This document shows, in pieces, positions 1-11,181 of a stretch of DNA of 64,000 nt. A program made the translations under genes and the position numbers. This DNA comes from Comamonadaceae bacterium (GTDB lineage Bacteria > Pseudomonadota > Gammaproteobacteria > Burkholderiales > Burkholderiaceae_C). The DNA lies in the NCBI GenBank assembly GCA_947454955.1, contig CANGLW010000013.1, positions 1 to 64,000 on the forward strand, in the 5' to 3' direction. The notes below the pieces were generated by a model. The model worked only from the letters and a program-made list of their open reading frames with translations, searched no databases and was not told the DNA's origin. The first letter of the stretch is position 1. Every line of letters starts with the position of its first letter.

Positions 1-1
1 G

Positions 2-283
2 CCCATGCTGGGCATCTCAGAGAACTACTTCAACACCGGTCGCAACTTGTTGGCCAAGCCCGCACCGCAAGACCCGATGCAGACGGCGATGAGCTTGAGC
101 TACACCGGCACCGCACGCGATGCGCAAGGTGTGTGGACTTTGGGTGACCCCGCCTCGCATGTGTGTTCGCCACCTGGCGCGACCGCTTGTGAATTCCCTT
201 CAGCCAGCGACGCGCAGGCGCGTGCCCGTTTGGGTTTGTTGGACTGGTTGGTCCGTGTGTCTTTGAAGCCTGCGCAGAAATGA
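2..283 (+). CDS. C-terminal part of an unidentified protein
   Basis: An open frame enters from the left edge and stops with TGA at 281-283, five bases before the carbonic anhydrase start. An internal ATG at base 5 exists, but the frame is open to the window edge, so this is probably the tail of a longer gene. The visible ~93 residues show no catalytic motif. The pattern of a 'GRNLLA' segment followed by a 'GVWTLGD' strand and a C-terminal helix loosely recalls the end of sulfatase/LTA-synthase type membrane enzymes, but this is a weak impression. Two cysteines (VCSPPGATAC) could form a disulfide if the domain is periplasmic. Confidence 0.5.
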   Translation, partial: PMLGISENYFNTGRNLLAKPAPQDPMQTAMSLSYTGTARDAQGVWTLGDPASHVCSPPGATACEFPSASDAQARARLGLLDWLVRVSLKPAQK

Positions 284-287
284 AACC

Positions 288-941
288 ATGAGTGATATTC
301 AAAACCTGTTTGCCCACAACCGCGCCTGGGCCGCGCAAATGGAGCGTGAGCGCCCCGGTTTTTTCACCGGCCTGACCAAGCAGCAAACCCCCAAATACAT
401 GTGGATCGGTTGCTCAGACAGCCGCGTGCCTGCCAACCAGATCACCGGGCTGGAGCCGGGTGAGGTGTTCGTGCACCGCAACGTGGCCAATGTGGTGGTG
501 CACTCCGACCTCAATGCTTTGTCCGCCATCCAGTTCGCGGTGGAGCACATCAAAGTCGAGCACATCATGGTGGTGGGCCATTACGGTTGCGCGGGCGTGA
601 AGGCCGCACTCAGTGGTGCGCGCATCGGCTTGGCCGACAACTGGATCCGTCACATCCAAGACGTGCGCCATCGTCACCGCGACCTGCTGCAAGCCTTGCC
701 CGAAGACAAACGCATCGATGCTTTGTGCGACCTCAACGTCATTGAGCAAGTGGTCAACATTTGTGTGAGCACGGTGATGGTGGACGCCTGGGCCAGAGGC
801 CAAAATGTCACGGTGCATGGCTGGGCTTATGGCCTCAATGACGGCCTGCTGCAAGACCTGCACATGGATGTGAGCAACCCCGTCTTGCTCGATGATTTGT
901 ACACCGCCGCCCTGGCCAGTTTGCCGGCCAAGTGGGGCTGA
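288..941 (+). CDS. can: Beta-class carbonic anhydrase
   Basis: Zinc enzyme that interconverts CO2 and bicarbonate in the cytoplasm; bicarbonate feeds biotin-dependent carboxylases such as the one encoded downstream. The 217-residue length is usual for the family. The zinc and catalytic residues are all visible: Cys42 and Asp44-Arg46 in the CSDSRVP motif, and His98 and Cys101 in HYGC. The ATG follows the preceding stop by four bases, suggesting co-transcription or at least tight packing with the upstream gene. A T-run and a small dyad separate it from the thiolase gene. Confidence 0.95.
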   Translation: MSDIQNLFAHNRAWAAQMERERPGFFTGLTKQQTPKYMWIGCSDSRVPANQITGLEPGEVFVHRNVANVVVHSDLNALSAIQFAVEHIKVEHIMVVGHYGCAGVKAALSGARIGLADNWIRHIQDVRHRHRDLLQALPEDKRIDALCDLNVIEQVVNICVSTVMVDAWARGQNVTVHGWAYGLNDGLLQDLHMDVSNPVLLDDLYTAALASLPAKWG

Positions 942-955
942 TTTTTTTGCAACCT

Positions 956-970
956 AGCCTGTCACAGGCT
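956..970. promoter_or_regulatory. Small perfect dyad before the thiolase gene
   Basis: AGCCTGT and ACAGGCT flank a single C. The 15-base dyad lies between the carbonic anhydrase stop and the thiolase ribosome binding site. A run of seven T precedes it, so it does not look like a terminator for the upstream gene. It could be an operator half-site pair or may be chance. Confidence 0.25.
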
Positions 971-989
971 CATCAAATTGGAGAACCTC

Positions 990-2171
990 ATGTCTGATCC
1001 CGTTGTGATTGTGTCCGCTGCCCGCACCCCCATGGGTGCCTTTCAGGGTGACTTCTCTTCCTTGTCTGCCCATGACCTGGGTGGCGTAGCCATCCGCGCT
1101 GCGGTGGAGCGCGCAGGCATTGCGCCTGAGGCTGTGGGCGAGGTCTTGTTTGGCAACTGCTTGATGGCTGGTCAAGGTCAGGCCCCAGCGCGTCAAGCCG
1201 CTTTCAAAGGTGGTTTGCCCAAGAGCGCCGGTGCGGTGACCTTGTCCAAGATGTGCGGCTCGGGCATGAAGGCCGCCATGTTCGCGCATGACATGCTGAT
1301 GGCCGGCAGCCACGAGGTGATCATCGCCGGCGGTATGGAAAGCATGACCAACGCCCCTTACCTGCTGCAAAAAGGCCGCGGTGGTTACCGCATGGGCCAC
1401 GACCGAATTTTTGACCACATGATGCTCGACGGCCTGGAAGACGCTTACGAGCCTGGTCGCTCCATGGGCACCTTTGGCGAAGACTGCGCAGCCAAGTACA
1501 ACTTCACCCGCGAAGCGCAAGACGCCTTTGCGATTGCCAGCGTCAAGCGCGCCCAAGCTGCTACCAGCTCTGGTGCGTTTGCCGCAGAAATTGCGCCTGT
1601 CACGGTGAAGACCCGTGCGGGTGAAACGGTGGTCAGCATCGACGAAGGCCCAGCCAAAGCCAAGCTCGACAAAATCACCGCGCTCAAACCCGCCTTCAAA
1701 AAAGACGGCACCATCACCGCAGCCAGCTCATCGTCCATCAACGACGGCGCTGCGGCTTTGGTGATGATGCGCGCCTCGCACGCTGCCAAGCTGGGCTTGA
1801 AGCCCTTGGCGAAAATTGTGTCGCACGCCACCTTCGCGCAAGAGCCCAACTGGTTCACCACCGCGCCGGTGGGTTCCACCACCAAGGCCTTGGCCCTGGC
1901 CGGTTGGTCGGTCAAAGATGTGGACCTGTGGGAAGTGAACGAAGCCTTCGCGGTGGTGCCCATGGCGCTGATGGCCGAGCTCAAAGTCAGTCACGACATC
2001 CTCAACGTCAACGGCGGCGCTTGCGCCCTGGGTCACCCGATTGGTGCCAGCGGTGCGCGCATCATGGTCACGCTGATGCATGCGCTCAAGGCCCGTGGCC
2101 TCAAACGCGGCCTGGCCACGCTGTGCATTGGCGGCGGCGAAGGCACGTCTGTCGCGCTTGAAATGCTCTGA
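990..2171 (+). CDS. Acetyl-CoA C-acyltransferase (thiolase)
   Basis: Degradative/biosynthetic type II thiolase of 393 residues, which splits or forms 3-ketoacyl-CoA. The nucleophile Cys89 is in KMCGSGMK, the catalytic His is in the ALGHPIGASGAR segment, and the second Cys is in CIGGGEG near the C-terminus. The ORF track begins at a TTG (978), but that codon overlaps the ribosome binding sequence TTGGAGA; the ATG at 990 is the natural start. It is followed after eight bases by an acyl-CoA dehydrogenase, so the pair probably acts in one beta-oxidation-like route. Chain-length or branched-chain preference cannot be told from sequence alone. Confidence 0.93.
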   Translation: MSDPVVIVSAARTPMGAFQGDFSSLSAHDLGGVAIRAAVERAGIAPEAVGEVLFGNCLMAGQGQAPARQAAFKGGLPKSAGAVTLSKMCGSGMKAAMFAHDMLMAGSHEVIIAGGMESMTNAPYLLQKGRGGYRMGHDRIFDHMMLDGLEDAYEPGRSMGTFGEDCAAKYNFTREAQDAFAIASVKRAQAATSSGAFAAEIAPVTVKTRAGETVVSIDEGPAKAKLDKITALKPAFKKDGTITAASSSSINDGAAALVMMRASHAAKLGLKPLAKIVSHATFAQEPNWFTTAPVGSTTKALALAGWSVKDVDLWEVNEAFAVVPMALMAELKVSHDILNVNGGACALGHPIGASGARIMVTLMHALKARGLKRGLATLCIGGGEGTSVALEML

Positions 2172-2179
2172 GGCACACC

Positions 2180-3313
2180 ATGCTGCTCACCCAAGACCAG
2201 GAAATGATCCGCGACGCGGTTCGGCAATTCGCGCAAACCGAGTTGTGGCCGCACGCCGCGCAGTGGGACAAAACCCACCACTTTCCCAAAGAGGCGCACC
2301 AGGGCCTCGCGGCCTTGGGGGCGTATGGCATTTGCGTGCCGGAAGAGTTCGGCGGGGCCAACCTGGACTACCTCACGCTTTCTCTGGTGTTGGAAGAAAT
2401 CGCCGCTGGTGATGGCGGGGTGAGCACCACCATCTCGGTCACCAACTGCCCGGTCAACGCCATATTGATGCGGCATGGCAATGCGCAGCAAAAGAAAGAC
2501 TGGCTCACGCCTTTGGCACAAGGTCAGTTGCTCGGCGCCTTCTGCTTGACCGAGCCGCATGTGGGCTCAGACGCCTCGGGGCTGCGCACCACCGCGGTCA
2601 AAGACGGTGATGCGTATGTGATCAACGGCGTCAAGCAGTTCATCACCAGCGGGAAGCATGGCGATGTGGCCATCGTGATTGCGGTGACCGACAAGGGGGC
2701 TGGCAAGCGTGGCATGAGCGCGTTTCTCGTGCCCACCAACAGCCCGGGCTATGTGGTGGCGCGTTTGGAAGACAAGCTGGGCCAGCATTCCAGCGACACC
2801 GCGCAAATCAACTTCGACAACTGCCGCGTGCCAGCCGAGAACCTGATTGGCGCCGAAGGCGAGGGCTACAAAATTGCCTTGGGTGCCTTGGAGGGCGGCC
2901 GCATTGGCATTGCCTCGCAAAGCATCGGCATGGCGCGCAGCGCCTTTGAGGTGGCACTGGCTTATGCCAAAGACCGCGAGAGCTTTGGCACACCCATCTT
3001 CAACCACCAAGCGGTGGGCTTCAGGCTTGCGGAGTGCGCTACAAAAATTGAAGCGGCCCGGCAACTCACCTGGCACGCTGCCAGTTTGCGCGATGCCGGT
3101 CGTCCGTGTTTGAAAGAAGCCGCCATGGCCAAGTTGTATGCGAGTGAAATGGCCGAAGAGGTCTGCACCGCCGCCATCCAAACCTTGGGTGGCTACGGCT
3201 ATGTGAGCGACTTCCCGGTCGAGCGCATTTACCGCGATGTGCGCGTCTGCCAAATTTACGAAGGCACCAGCGATGTGCAGAAAATTTTGATCCAACGCGC
3301 CCTGGCCACATAA
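2180..3313 (+). CDS. Acyl-CoA dehydrogenase (short/branched-chain type)
   Basis: FAD enzyme of 377 residues that introduces the 2,3 double bond in acyl-CoA thioesters and passes electrons to ETF. The family motifs 'CLTEPHVGSDASG' and 'GGYGYVSDFPVERIYRDVRVCQIYEGTSDVQK' are present (given here as recognisable blocks). The catalytic base is the Glu of YEGT (about residue 361), the position used by short- and medium-chain enzymes. Isovaleryl-CoA dehydrogenases lack this Glu and use one on another helix, so despite lying in a leucine-type cluster this protein is probably not isovaleryl-CoA dehydrogenase. Co-directional and eight bases after the thiolase. It carries one of the 17-bp dyads inside its coding region (3038-3054). 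Confidence 0.92.
   Translation: MLLTQDQEMIRDAVRQFAQTELWPHAAQWDKTHHFPKEAHQGLAALGAYGICVPEEFGGANLDYLTLSLVLEEIAAGDGGVSTTISVTNCPVNAILMRHGNAQQKKDWLTPLAQGQLLGAFCLTEPHVGSDASGLRTTAVKDGDAYVINGVKQFITSGKHGDVAIVIAVTDKGAGKRGMSAFLVPTNSPGYVVARLEDKLGQHSSDTAQINFDNCRVPAENLIGAEGEGYKIALGALEGGRIGIASQSIGMARSAFEVALAYAKDRESFGTPIFNHQAVGFRLAECATKIEAARQLTWHAASLRDAGRPCLKEAAMAKLYASEMAEEVCTAAIQTLGGYGYVSDFPVERIYRDVRVCQIYEGTSDVQKILIQRALAT
3038..3054 (+). repeat. 17-bp dyad element, in acyl-CoA dehydrogenase gene
   Basis: GCTACAAAAATTGAAGC. Matches the pattern GCT-N11-AGC with an A-rich core seen at eight other places in this window. Here it is read in frame as ATKIEA. Confidence 0.4.
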
Positions 3314-3323
3314 GGAAACACAC

Positions 3324-3737
3324 ATGCCCATCACCAAAGGTTTTCGAGCACTGGTCGACGAGGCCATGGCCGAGGTCACCACCTATTCGGTGCAAGACAT
3401 CTTGGCACGCGCCAACGATCCCACCTTGCAGATCGTCGATATTCGCGATGTGCGCGAACTCAACAACGGCACCGTGACCCAATCGGTGCATGCACCCCGT
3501 TGCATGCTGGAGTTCTGGGTCGACCCTGAGTCGCCGTACCACAAGCCCATGTGGGCCGACGAGTCCAAAGAGTTTGTGTTGTTCTGCGGTGCAGGCTGGC
3601 GCAGTGCTTTGGCAGCCAAAACCCTGCAAGACATGGGCATGCGCAACGTGGCCCACATCGACGGGGGTTACGCAGCCTGGGTCGAGCAAGGTGGCCCCAC
3701 CGAAACCCTGGAACAGCGCAAAGCCAACAAGCGCTGA
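3324..3737 (+). CDS. Rhodanese-domain protein
   Basis: Single rhodanese domain of 137 residues, presumably a thiosulfate/thiol sulfurtransferase in the cytoplasm (no signal peptide). The active-site loop is CGAGWRSA with the persulfide-carrying Cys at about residue 88, and the 'DIRDVREL' strand is typical. It starts 10 bases after the acyl-CoA dehydrogenase and ends one base before the YchJ-like gene. The physiological substrate is unknown. The link to acyl-CoA catabolism may be only positional. Confidence 0.88.
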   Translation: MPITKGFRALVDEAMAEVTTYSVQDILARANDPTLQIVDIRDVRELNNGTVTQSVHAPRCMLEFWVDPESPYHKPMWADESKEFVLFCGAGWRSALAAKTLQDMGMRNVAHIDGGYAAWVEQGGPTETLEQRKANKR

Positions 3738-3738
3738 C

Positions 3739-4143
3739 ATGTTGACACTGGCCCACCAACAGCCTTGCCCCTGTGGCCGTTTGGACCGCGGCCGCGTTGT
3801 GACTTACGGCCAGTGCTGCGGGGCTTACCTGGAGAACGCAGAGCAAGCCGCACCCACACCGCAGGCTTTGATGCGCTCGCGCTACAGTGCCTATGTGCTC
3901 GAGCGTGGCCCCTACCTCTTGGCCACTTGGCACGCTGACCACCGGCCTGAAGATATGGCATTCGAGCCCGGAGTGAAATGGTTGGGGCTGGAGGTGCGTG
4001 GTGACGGTGTGGCGGGAGACCAGGGCTGGGTGCATTTTGTGGCGCGCGTGCGCGATGCCAGTGGCCGTGCCACGCGCCTGGAAGAACGCAGCCGCTTTGA
4101 ACGACAAGATGGCCGCTGGTTTTATCTGGATGCACAGGGCTGA
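3739..4143 (+). CDS. YchJ-family protein (UPF0225), SEC-C like
   Basis: The ORF track extends upstream to 3490, but that part overlaps the rhodanese gene in another frame. The ATG at 3739, one base after the rhodanese TGA, gives 134 residues. The N-terminus 'QPCPCGR...YGQCCGAYL' has the metal-binding cysteines of YchJ/SEC-C proteins, followed by the conserved 'TPQALMRSRYSAYV' helix and a C-terminal NTF2-like fold. Function is unknown in the family. It is the last gene before the palindromic operator. Confidence 0.88.
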   Translation: MLTLAHQQPCPCGRLDRGRVVTYGQCCGAYLENAEQAAPTPQALMRSRYSAYVLERGPYLLATWHADHRPEDMAFEPGVKWLGLEVRGDGVAGDQGWVHFVARVRDASGRATRLEERSRFERQDGRWFYLDAQG

Positions 4144-4183
4144 ACCCAGTGGCTTTCGGGCTTCCAAGTGCGCGCAAGACCGG

Positions 4184-4210
4184 TACAATTGACGTTTACG
4201 TAAACGTCAA
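4184..4210 (+). promoter_or_regulatory. Perfect 22-bp palindrome, LiuR-type operator, before mccB
   Basis: Bases 4189-4210 form a perfect palindrome whose half is TTGACGTTTAC. A -10-like TACAAT (4184-4189) touches its left edge, although no good -35 is visible before it. Alternatively TTGACG is itself a -35, with TAAACC 17 bases later. The location ahead of a leucine-catabolic carboxylase and the TTTACGTAAA core fit what I recall of operators for the MerR-family regulator LiuR. No liuR gene lies in the window. The palindrome is directly seen; the regulator is inferred. Confidence 0.7.
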
Positions 4211-4268
4211 CTAAACCCCGAACCACCCCATCGCCTGCCGCTGATGGGCCAGACAAGAAAGCAAGCTC

Positions 4269-5891
4269 ATGCCTGTCCTGGACACACACCTCAATGTTCG
4301 TTCGGCCGACTTTGCCGCCAACGCGGCGGCCATGCAGACCCTGGTGGACGACCTCAACGCCAAATTCAGCCAGGTGGTGCAAGGCGGTGGCGAGGCCGCG
4401 CGTGCCAAGCACACCGCCCGTGGCAAATTGCTTCCCCGTGAGCGTGTGCAGCGGTTGCTCGATCCGGGCACCCCGTTTTTGGAACTCTCGCCCTTGGCTG
4501 CCTTGGGCATGTACCCCGACCGCGACGGGACAGACAGCGCACCCAGCGCCGGCTTGATTGCAGGCATCGGCCGGGTCAGCGGGGTGGACTGCATGATCGT
4601 GTGCAACGACGCCACCGTCAAAGGCGGCACCTACTACCCGATGACGGTGAAGAAGCATTTGCGTGCGCAAGAGATCGCGCAAGCCAACCGCTTGCCCTGC
4701 ATTTATTTGGTCGACTCAGGTGGCGCCAACCTGCCCAACCAGGACGAGGTGTTCCCCGATCGCGATCACTTCGGCCGCATCTTTTTCAACCAGGCCAACA
4801 TGAGTGCCCAAGGCATCGCGCAAATTGCGGCGGTCATGGGGTCTTGCACGGCTGGCGGCGCGTATGTGCCGGCCATGAGCGATGAGTCCATCATCGTGAA
4901 AAACCAGGGCACGATTTTTCTCGGTGGCCCGCCCTTGGTCAAAGCCGCGACCGGTGAGGTGGTGAGTGCCGAAGACTTGGGCGGCGGTGATGTGCACACC
5001 CGCTTGTCGGGCGTGGCCGATTACCTCGCGCAAAACGATTTGCACGCCTTGTCCTTGGTGCGCTCAAGCATCAAGAACCTCAACAAAACCAAGCCATCTC
5101 AAGCGGTGCTCAAGCAGCCTGTGGCGCCTAAGTTGGATGCCCAAGAGATTTACGGTGTGATTCCGGTGGACACCCGCAAACCTTTTGATGTGCGCGAGAT
5201 CATCGCGCGGGTGGTCGATGGCAGCGAGTTCGATGAATTCAAACCGCGCTTTGGCACCACGCTGGTCACGGGCTTTGCGCACATCGAGGGCATGCCGGTG
5301 GGCATCATCGCCAACAACGGCATTTTGTTTTCTGAGAGCGCGCAAAAAGGCGCGCACTTCATCGAGCTGTGCTGTCAACGAAAAATCCCGTTGGTGTTTT
5401 TGCAGAACATCACCGGTTTCATGGTGGGCCGCAAAGTGGAGAACGAAGGCATCGCCCGTCATGGTGCCAAGATGGTCACCGCAGTGGCCACCGCCAGTGT
5501 GCCCAAGTTCACCATCATCATCGGGGGCAGTTTCGGCGCTGGCAACTACGGCATGTGCGGCCGCGCGTTTTCGCCCCGGTTCTTGTGGATGTGGCCCAAC
5601 GCCCGCATTTCGGTGATGGGAGGTGAGCAGGCTGCCAGTGTGTTGGCCACCGTGCGCCGTGATGGCATTGAGGGCAAGGGCGGTCAATGGTCCCAAGACG
5701 AAGAAGACAATTTCAAAGCCCCGATCCGCGACCAGTACGAGGTGCAAGGCCACCCCTACTACGCCACCGCCCGCTTGTGGGACGACGGTGTGATTGACCC
5801 GGCCGACACCCGCCGTGTGCTGGCCTTGGGTTTGAGTGCGGCCATGAACGCGCCGATTGAAGACACCCGCTTCGGTGTTTTCCGCATGTGA
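4269..5891 (+). CDS. mccB: Methylcrotonyl-CoA carboxylase, carboxyltransferase (beta) subunit
   Basis: Transfers CO2 from carboxybiotin to 3-methylcrotonyl-CoA in leucine breakdown. The 540-residue size and architecture (two crotonase-like carboxyltransferase halves) are those of MCC beta. Diagnostic stretches include '[19 protein letters not shown]' and '[22 protein letters not shown]'. Propionyl- or geranyl-CoA carboxylase betas are the alternatives, but the MCC alpha and HMG-CoA lyase genes downstream favour leucine degradation. It begins the unit behind the palindromic operator. bioA follows after four bases. Confidence 0.93.
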   Translation: MPVLDTHLNVRSADFAANAAAMQTLVDDLNAKFSQVVQGGGEAARAKHTARGKLLPRERVQRLLDPGTPFLELSPLAALGMYPDRDGTDSAPSAGLIAGIGRVSGVDCMIVCNDATVKGGTYYPMTVKKHLRAQEIAQANRLPCIYLVDSGGANLPNQDEVFPDRDHFGRIFFNQANMSAQGIAQIAAVMGSCTAGGAYVPAMSDESIIVKNQGTIFLGGPPLVKAATGEVVSAEDLGGGDVHTRLSGVADYLAQNDLHALSLVRSSIKNLNKTKPSQAVLKQPVAPKLDAQEIYGVIPVDTRKPFDVREIIARVVDGSEFDEFKPRFGTTLVTGFAHIEGMPVGIIANNGILFSESAQKGAHFIELCCQRKIPLVFLQNITGFMVGRKVENEGIARHGAKMVTAVATASVPKFTIIIGGSFGAGNYGMCGRAFSPRFLWMWPNARISVMGGEQAASVLATVRRDGIEGKGGQWSQDEEDNFKAPIRDQYEVQGHPYYATARLWDDGVIDPADTRRVLALGLSAAMNAPIEDTRFGVFRM

Positions 5892-5895
5892 GTCT

Positions 5896-7245
5896 ATGAC
5901 GGCCCTGAGTTCCAACGACGCCTGGATGCAGCGCAGCTTGCGCAGCGTGTGGCACCCCTGCACCCAAATGCAGCACCATGAAACGGTGCCATTGATTCCT
6001 GTGAGCCATGGGCGCGGTGTGTGGCTCTACGACCAGCAGGGCCAGCGCTATTTCGACGCCATCAGTTCCTGGTGGGTCAACTTGTTTGGGCATGCCAACC
6101 CGCGCATCAATGCGGCCCTCAAAGACCAACTCGACCAGCTCGAACACGCCATGCTCGCAGGCTTCACCCACGAGCCGGTGGTCAAGCTGTCAGAGAAACT
6201 CAGCAGCCTCACGCAAGGCCATCTGGGTCATTGCTTTTACGCATCAGACGGTGCCTCGGCGGTGGAGATTGCGCTGAAGATGAGTTTTCATGCCTGGCGC
6301 AATGCCGACCTGACACACAAGCAAGAGTTTGTGTGTTTGCAAGGCAGTTACCACGGCGAAACCTTGGGTGCCTTGGCGGTGACCGATGTGGCCATCTTCA
6401 AAGACGCCTACGGCCCCTTGCTGCGCCAGACCCATGTGGTCATGTCGCCCGATGCGCGCCAAGCGCTGCCCGGTGAAACCGCACAGGACGTGGCGCGTCG
6501 TGCTGCGAAGGCCCTGGAAGATTTGATCGTTGCGCGCGAAGGAAAGATTGCCGCGTTCATAGTCGAGCCCTTGGTGCAGTGCGCCACCGGCATGGCCATG
6601 CATGAGCCGCTTTATTTGCAACTGGTGCGCGAGATGTGTGATCGCCACCAGGTGCATTTCATCGCCGATGAAATCGCAGTGGGCTGCGGGCGCACCGGCA
6701 GTTTTTTCGCGTGTGAACAAGCCGGCATTTGGCCCGATTTTCTGTGCCTGTCCAAGGGCATCAGTGGGGGCTATTTGCCGCTGTCCTTGGTGATGACTCG
6801 CGACAGCATTTACCAGGCTTTTTACGACACCGATGTGCGCCGCGGTTTTTTGCATTCGCATTCCTACACCGGCAACCCCCTGGCCTGCCGCGCAGCCTTG
6901 GCTACTTTGCAAATATTTGAAGAAGATGATGTGCTGGTGAAGAACCAAGCCCGCGCACAAGCTCTGAGCGATGCGCTCGCGCCATTGGGTGACGACGAGC
7001 GCGTGACCCAGGTGCGCCAACGCGGCATGATTTGGGCGTGTGATGTGCAACTGCCTGCTGACAAAGCAGCCACGTTTTCACGCCAGTTTTTCACCACAGG
7101 CTTGCAGCATGAATTGCTTTTGCGGCCCATCGGCACCACGCTCTACCTCATGCCGCCTTATGTGCTGGACGATGAGCACATTGCTTTTTTGGGTGAGCGG
7201 GTGCAGACCGTGCTGAAAGATGTCTTGCAAGGCGGTAAGGCATGA
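5896..7245 (+). CDS. bioA: Adenosylmethionine-8-amino-7-oxononanoate aminotransferase
   Basis: PLP enzyme of biotin synthesis that makes 7,8-diaminopelargonate from KAPA with S-adenosylmethionine as amino donor. The BioA hallmark 'WHPCTQM' lies near the N-terminus, and the Schiff-base lysine is Lys287 in CLSKGISGG. The start was moved from 5857 (inside mccB) to the ATG at 5896, four bases after the mccB stop, giving 449 residues. The stop overlaps the bioF ATG (ATGA). Its place directly behind mccB, ahead of the subunit that carries biotin, is unusual. Confidence 0.94.
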   Translation: MTALSSNDAWMQRSLRSVWHPCTQMQHHETVPLIPVSHGRGVWLYDQQGQRYFDAISSWWVNLFGHANPRINAALKDQLDQLEHAMLAGFTHEPVVKLSEKLSSLTQGHLGHCFYASDGASAVEIALKMSFHAWRNADLTHKQEFVCLQGSYHGETLGALAVTDVAIFKDAYGPLLRQTHVVMSPDARQALPGETAQDVARRAAKALEDLIVAREGKIAAFIVEPLVQCATGMAMHEPLYLQLVREMCDRHQVHFIADEIAVGCGRTGSFFACEQAGIWPDFLCLSKGISGGYLPLSLVMTRDSIYQAFYDTDVRRGFLHSHSYTGNPLACRAALATLQIFEEDDVLVKNQARAQALSDALAPLGDDERVTQVRQRGMIWACDVQLPADKAATFSRQFFTTGLQHELLLRPIGTTLYLMPPYVLDDEHIAFLGERVQTVLKDVLQGGKA

Positions 7246-8483
7246 AGCTGCTGGACCAATTGACCCAAGACTTGGCTGAGCTGGATGCCCGGGGCTTGAG
7301 GCGTGTGCGCCAGGTGGTGCAGACGCCGTGTGCCCCGCATCAAACGGTTGACGGGCAAAGCCGTTTGAATTTCAGCAGCAACGATTACCTCGGGCTGGCC
7401 AAGCACCCGCAGGTCTTGGCAGCTTTGCAAGAGGGCGTGTCGCTGTATGGCGCAGGCAGTGGGGCTTCGCACCTCATCAGTGGGCACAGCCTGGCGCATG
7501 AACAACTCGAAAACAAACTCGCGCAGCTCTACGCGCCTCACATCCCCCAAGCCCGTGCTTTGTCGCTGTGCACGGGTTACATGGCTAACCTGGCGGTGCT
7601 CAGTGCCTTGACCGCTGGCGCAGGCGACGCTGAGATTTTTTCCGATGCGCTCAACCACGCGTCCATCATCGATGGCGCACGTCTGTCGCGCGCCAAGGTC
7701 ACGGTCTACCCGCATCTGGATGTGAACACCTTGCGCGCACAGCTGCGCATCAGCCAAGCCGCCACCAAGCTGGTGGTGACTGACAGCGTGTTCAGCATGG
7801 ATGGTCACATCGCCCCCTTGCCTGAATTGCTGCGCCTGTGCGAAGCCGAAGGCGCGTGGTTGGTGGTCGATGATGCCCACGGCTTTGGGGTGTTGGGCCG
7901 CAGCGGTTTGGGTGCCATTGAGCATGTTGATCTGCACTCACCAAACCTGGTGCTCATGGGCACCTTGGGCAAAGCCGCCGGGGTGGCCGGTGCATTTGTG
8001 GCTGCGCACGCCACCGTCATTGAATGCTTGGTGCAACGCGCGCGTGCTTACATTTACACCACCGCCGCACCGCCCGCTTTGGCGCATGCTGTGCTCACCA
8101 GTTTGGACATCATCACCGGTGCACAAGGCATGGCTTTGCGCGCGCACTTGAACGATCTGTTGGCTGTTTGGCAAACGGGGGTGGCCGACACCTTACCCTC
8201 GCAAGACGATGCCGCGCAAGCGCCTTGGTTGATGACATCAGCCACGCCCATTCAACCGCTGGTGGTGGGTGACAACCGCGCGGTGATGCGTGCCTCGCAA
8301 GCCTTGCTGGACCAAGGTTTGTGGGTCACCGGTATACGCACACCCACCGTGCCCCAAGGCACGGCTCGTTTGCGCATCACATTTTCAGCAGCCCATACAC
8401 ATGACGATGTGGCGCGTTTGATTGAGGGGCTACGTGCCTTGTCTTTCACGCCTGGCATGGCACTCACCGCGGAGGCTGCATGA
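7242..8483 (+). CDS. bioF: 8-amino-7-oxononanoate synthase
   Basis: PLP-dependent alpha-oxoamine synthase that condenses pimeloyl thioester with alanine, the first ring-building step of biotin. Motifs seen: '[10 protein letters not shown]' near the N-terminus, '[10 protein letters not shown]' for the PLP-interacting Asp/His, and Lys244 in [10 protein letters not shown] as Schiff base. 413 residues, slightly longer than typical E. coli BioF. ATGA overlaps on both sides (with bioA and bioD) indicate translational coupling. Confidence 0.94.
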   Translation: MKLLDQLTQDLAELDARGLRRVRQVVQTPCAPHQTVDGQSRLNFSSNDYLGLAKHPQVLAALQEGVSLYGAGSGASHLISGHSLAHEQLENKLAQLYAPHIPQARALSLCTGYMANLAVLSALTAGAGDAEIFSDALNHASIIDGARLSRAKVTVYPHLDVNTLRAQLRISQAATKLVVTDSVFSMDGHIAPLPELLRLCEAEGAWLVVDDAHGFGVLGRSGLGAIEHVDLHSPNLVLMGTLGKAAGVAGAFVAAHATVIECLVQRARAYIYTTAAPPALAHAVLTSLDIITGAQGMALRAHLNDLLAVWQTGVADTLPSQDDAAQAPWLMTSATPIQPLVVGDNRAVMRASQALLDQGLWVTGIRTPTVPQGTARLRITFSAAHTHDDVARLIEGLRALSFTPGMALTAEAA

Positions 8484-9166
8484 CACCCTGGTCTTGTTTT
8501 GTCACCGGCACCGACACAGAAATTGGCAAAACCCTGATCAGCTCGGCGCTCATCCACGCACAAGCTGCAGCTGGTGTGCGCGTGGCCGGCATGAAGCCCA
8601 TCGCCGCTGGCGCGCAATGGCTGGATGGTGCCTGGCACAACGAGGATGTGGACGCCTTGGCTGCCGAGGTGAGTTGCCCTTTGCCCACCGAACTCACGAC
8701 GCCCTATTTGTTGCAAACCCCCGCTGCCCCGCATTTGGCGGCAGCACTTGAGGGTGTGACCATCGAGCCGACAAAGATCTTGGCGAGCTACCGCGGGGTG
8801 CGTGCGCAAGCGCAGGCTGTGGTGGTTGAAGGCGTGGGTGGTTTTCGTGTGCCACTCACCGACACATTTGACACCGCCGACCTGGCACAACAACTGGCTT
8901 TGCCAGTGGTGCTGGTGGTGGGTTTGCGTTTGGGCTGCATCAGCATGGCCTTGCTCACCGCAGAGGCCATTGCTGCGCGCGGTTTGCATCTGGCAGGCTG
9001 GGTGGCCAACACCGCAGACCCTGGCATGACCATGCTCGAGGGCAATGTGCAGGCCCTGCGTGAGCGCTTGTCTGCGCCACTTCTGGGCGTGGTGCCTCGC
9101 CTGAGCCAAGCCAGTGCGGCAGCTGCGGTTGCGCATCTGAACTTTGACCTTTTGACCCCTCATTGA
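8480..9166 (+). CDS. bioD: Dethiobiotin synthetase
   Basis: ATP-dependent carboxylation of diaminopelargonate to dethiobiotin, using CO2/bicarbonate. The P-loop variant GTDTEIGKT is at residues ~10-18, and '[11 protein letters not shown]' carries the second conserved segment. 228 residues. The ATG overlaps the bioF stop. The final step enzyme, bioB, is not in this window, and neither are bioC or bioH. Confidence 0.93.
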   Translation: MTPWSCFVTGTDTEIGKTLISSALIHAQAAAGVRVAGMKPIAAGAQWLDGAWHNEDVDALAAEVSCPLPTELTTPYLLQTPAAPHLAAALEGVTIEPTKILASYRGVRAQAQAVVVEGVGGFRVPLTDTFDTADLAQQLALPVVLVVGLRLGCISMALLTAEAIAARGLHLAGWVANTADPGMTMLEGNVQALRERLSAPLLGVVPRLSQASAAAAVAHLNFDLLTPH

Positions 9167-9186
9167 CGCTTTCAAGGACCCCACGC

Positions 9187-11178
<1,992 letters not shown>

Positions 11179-11181
11179 GCC

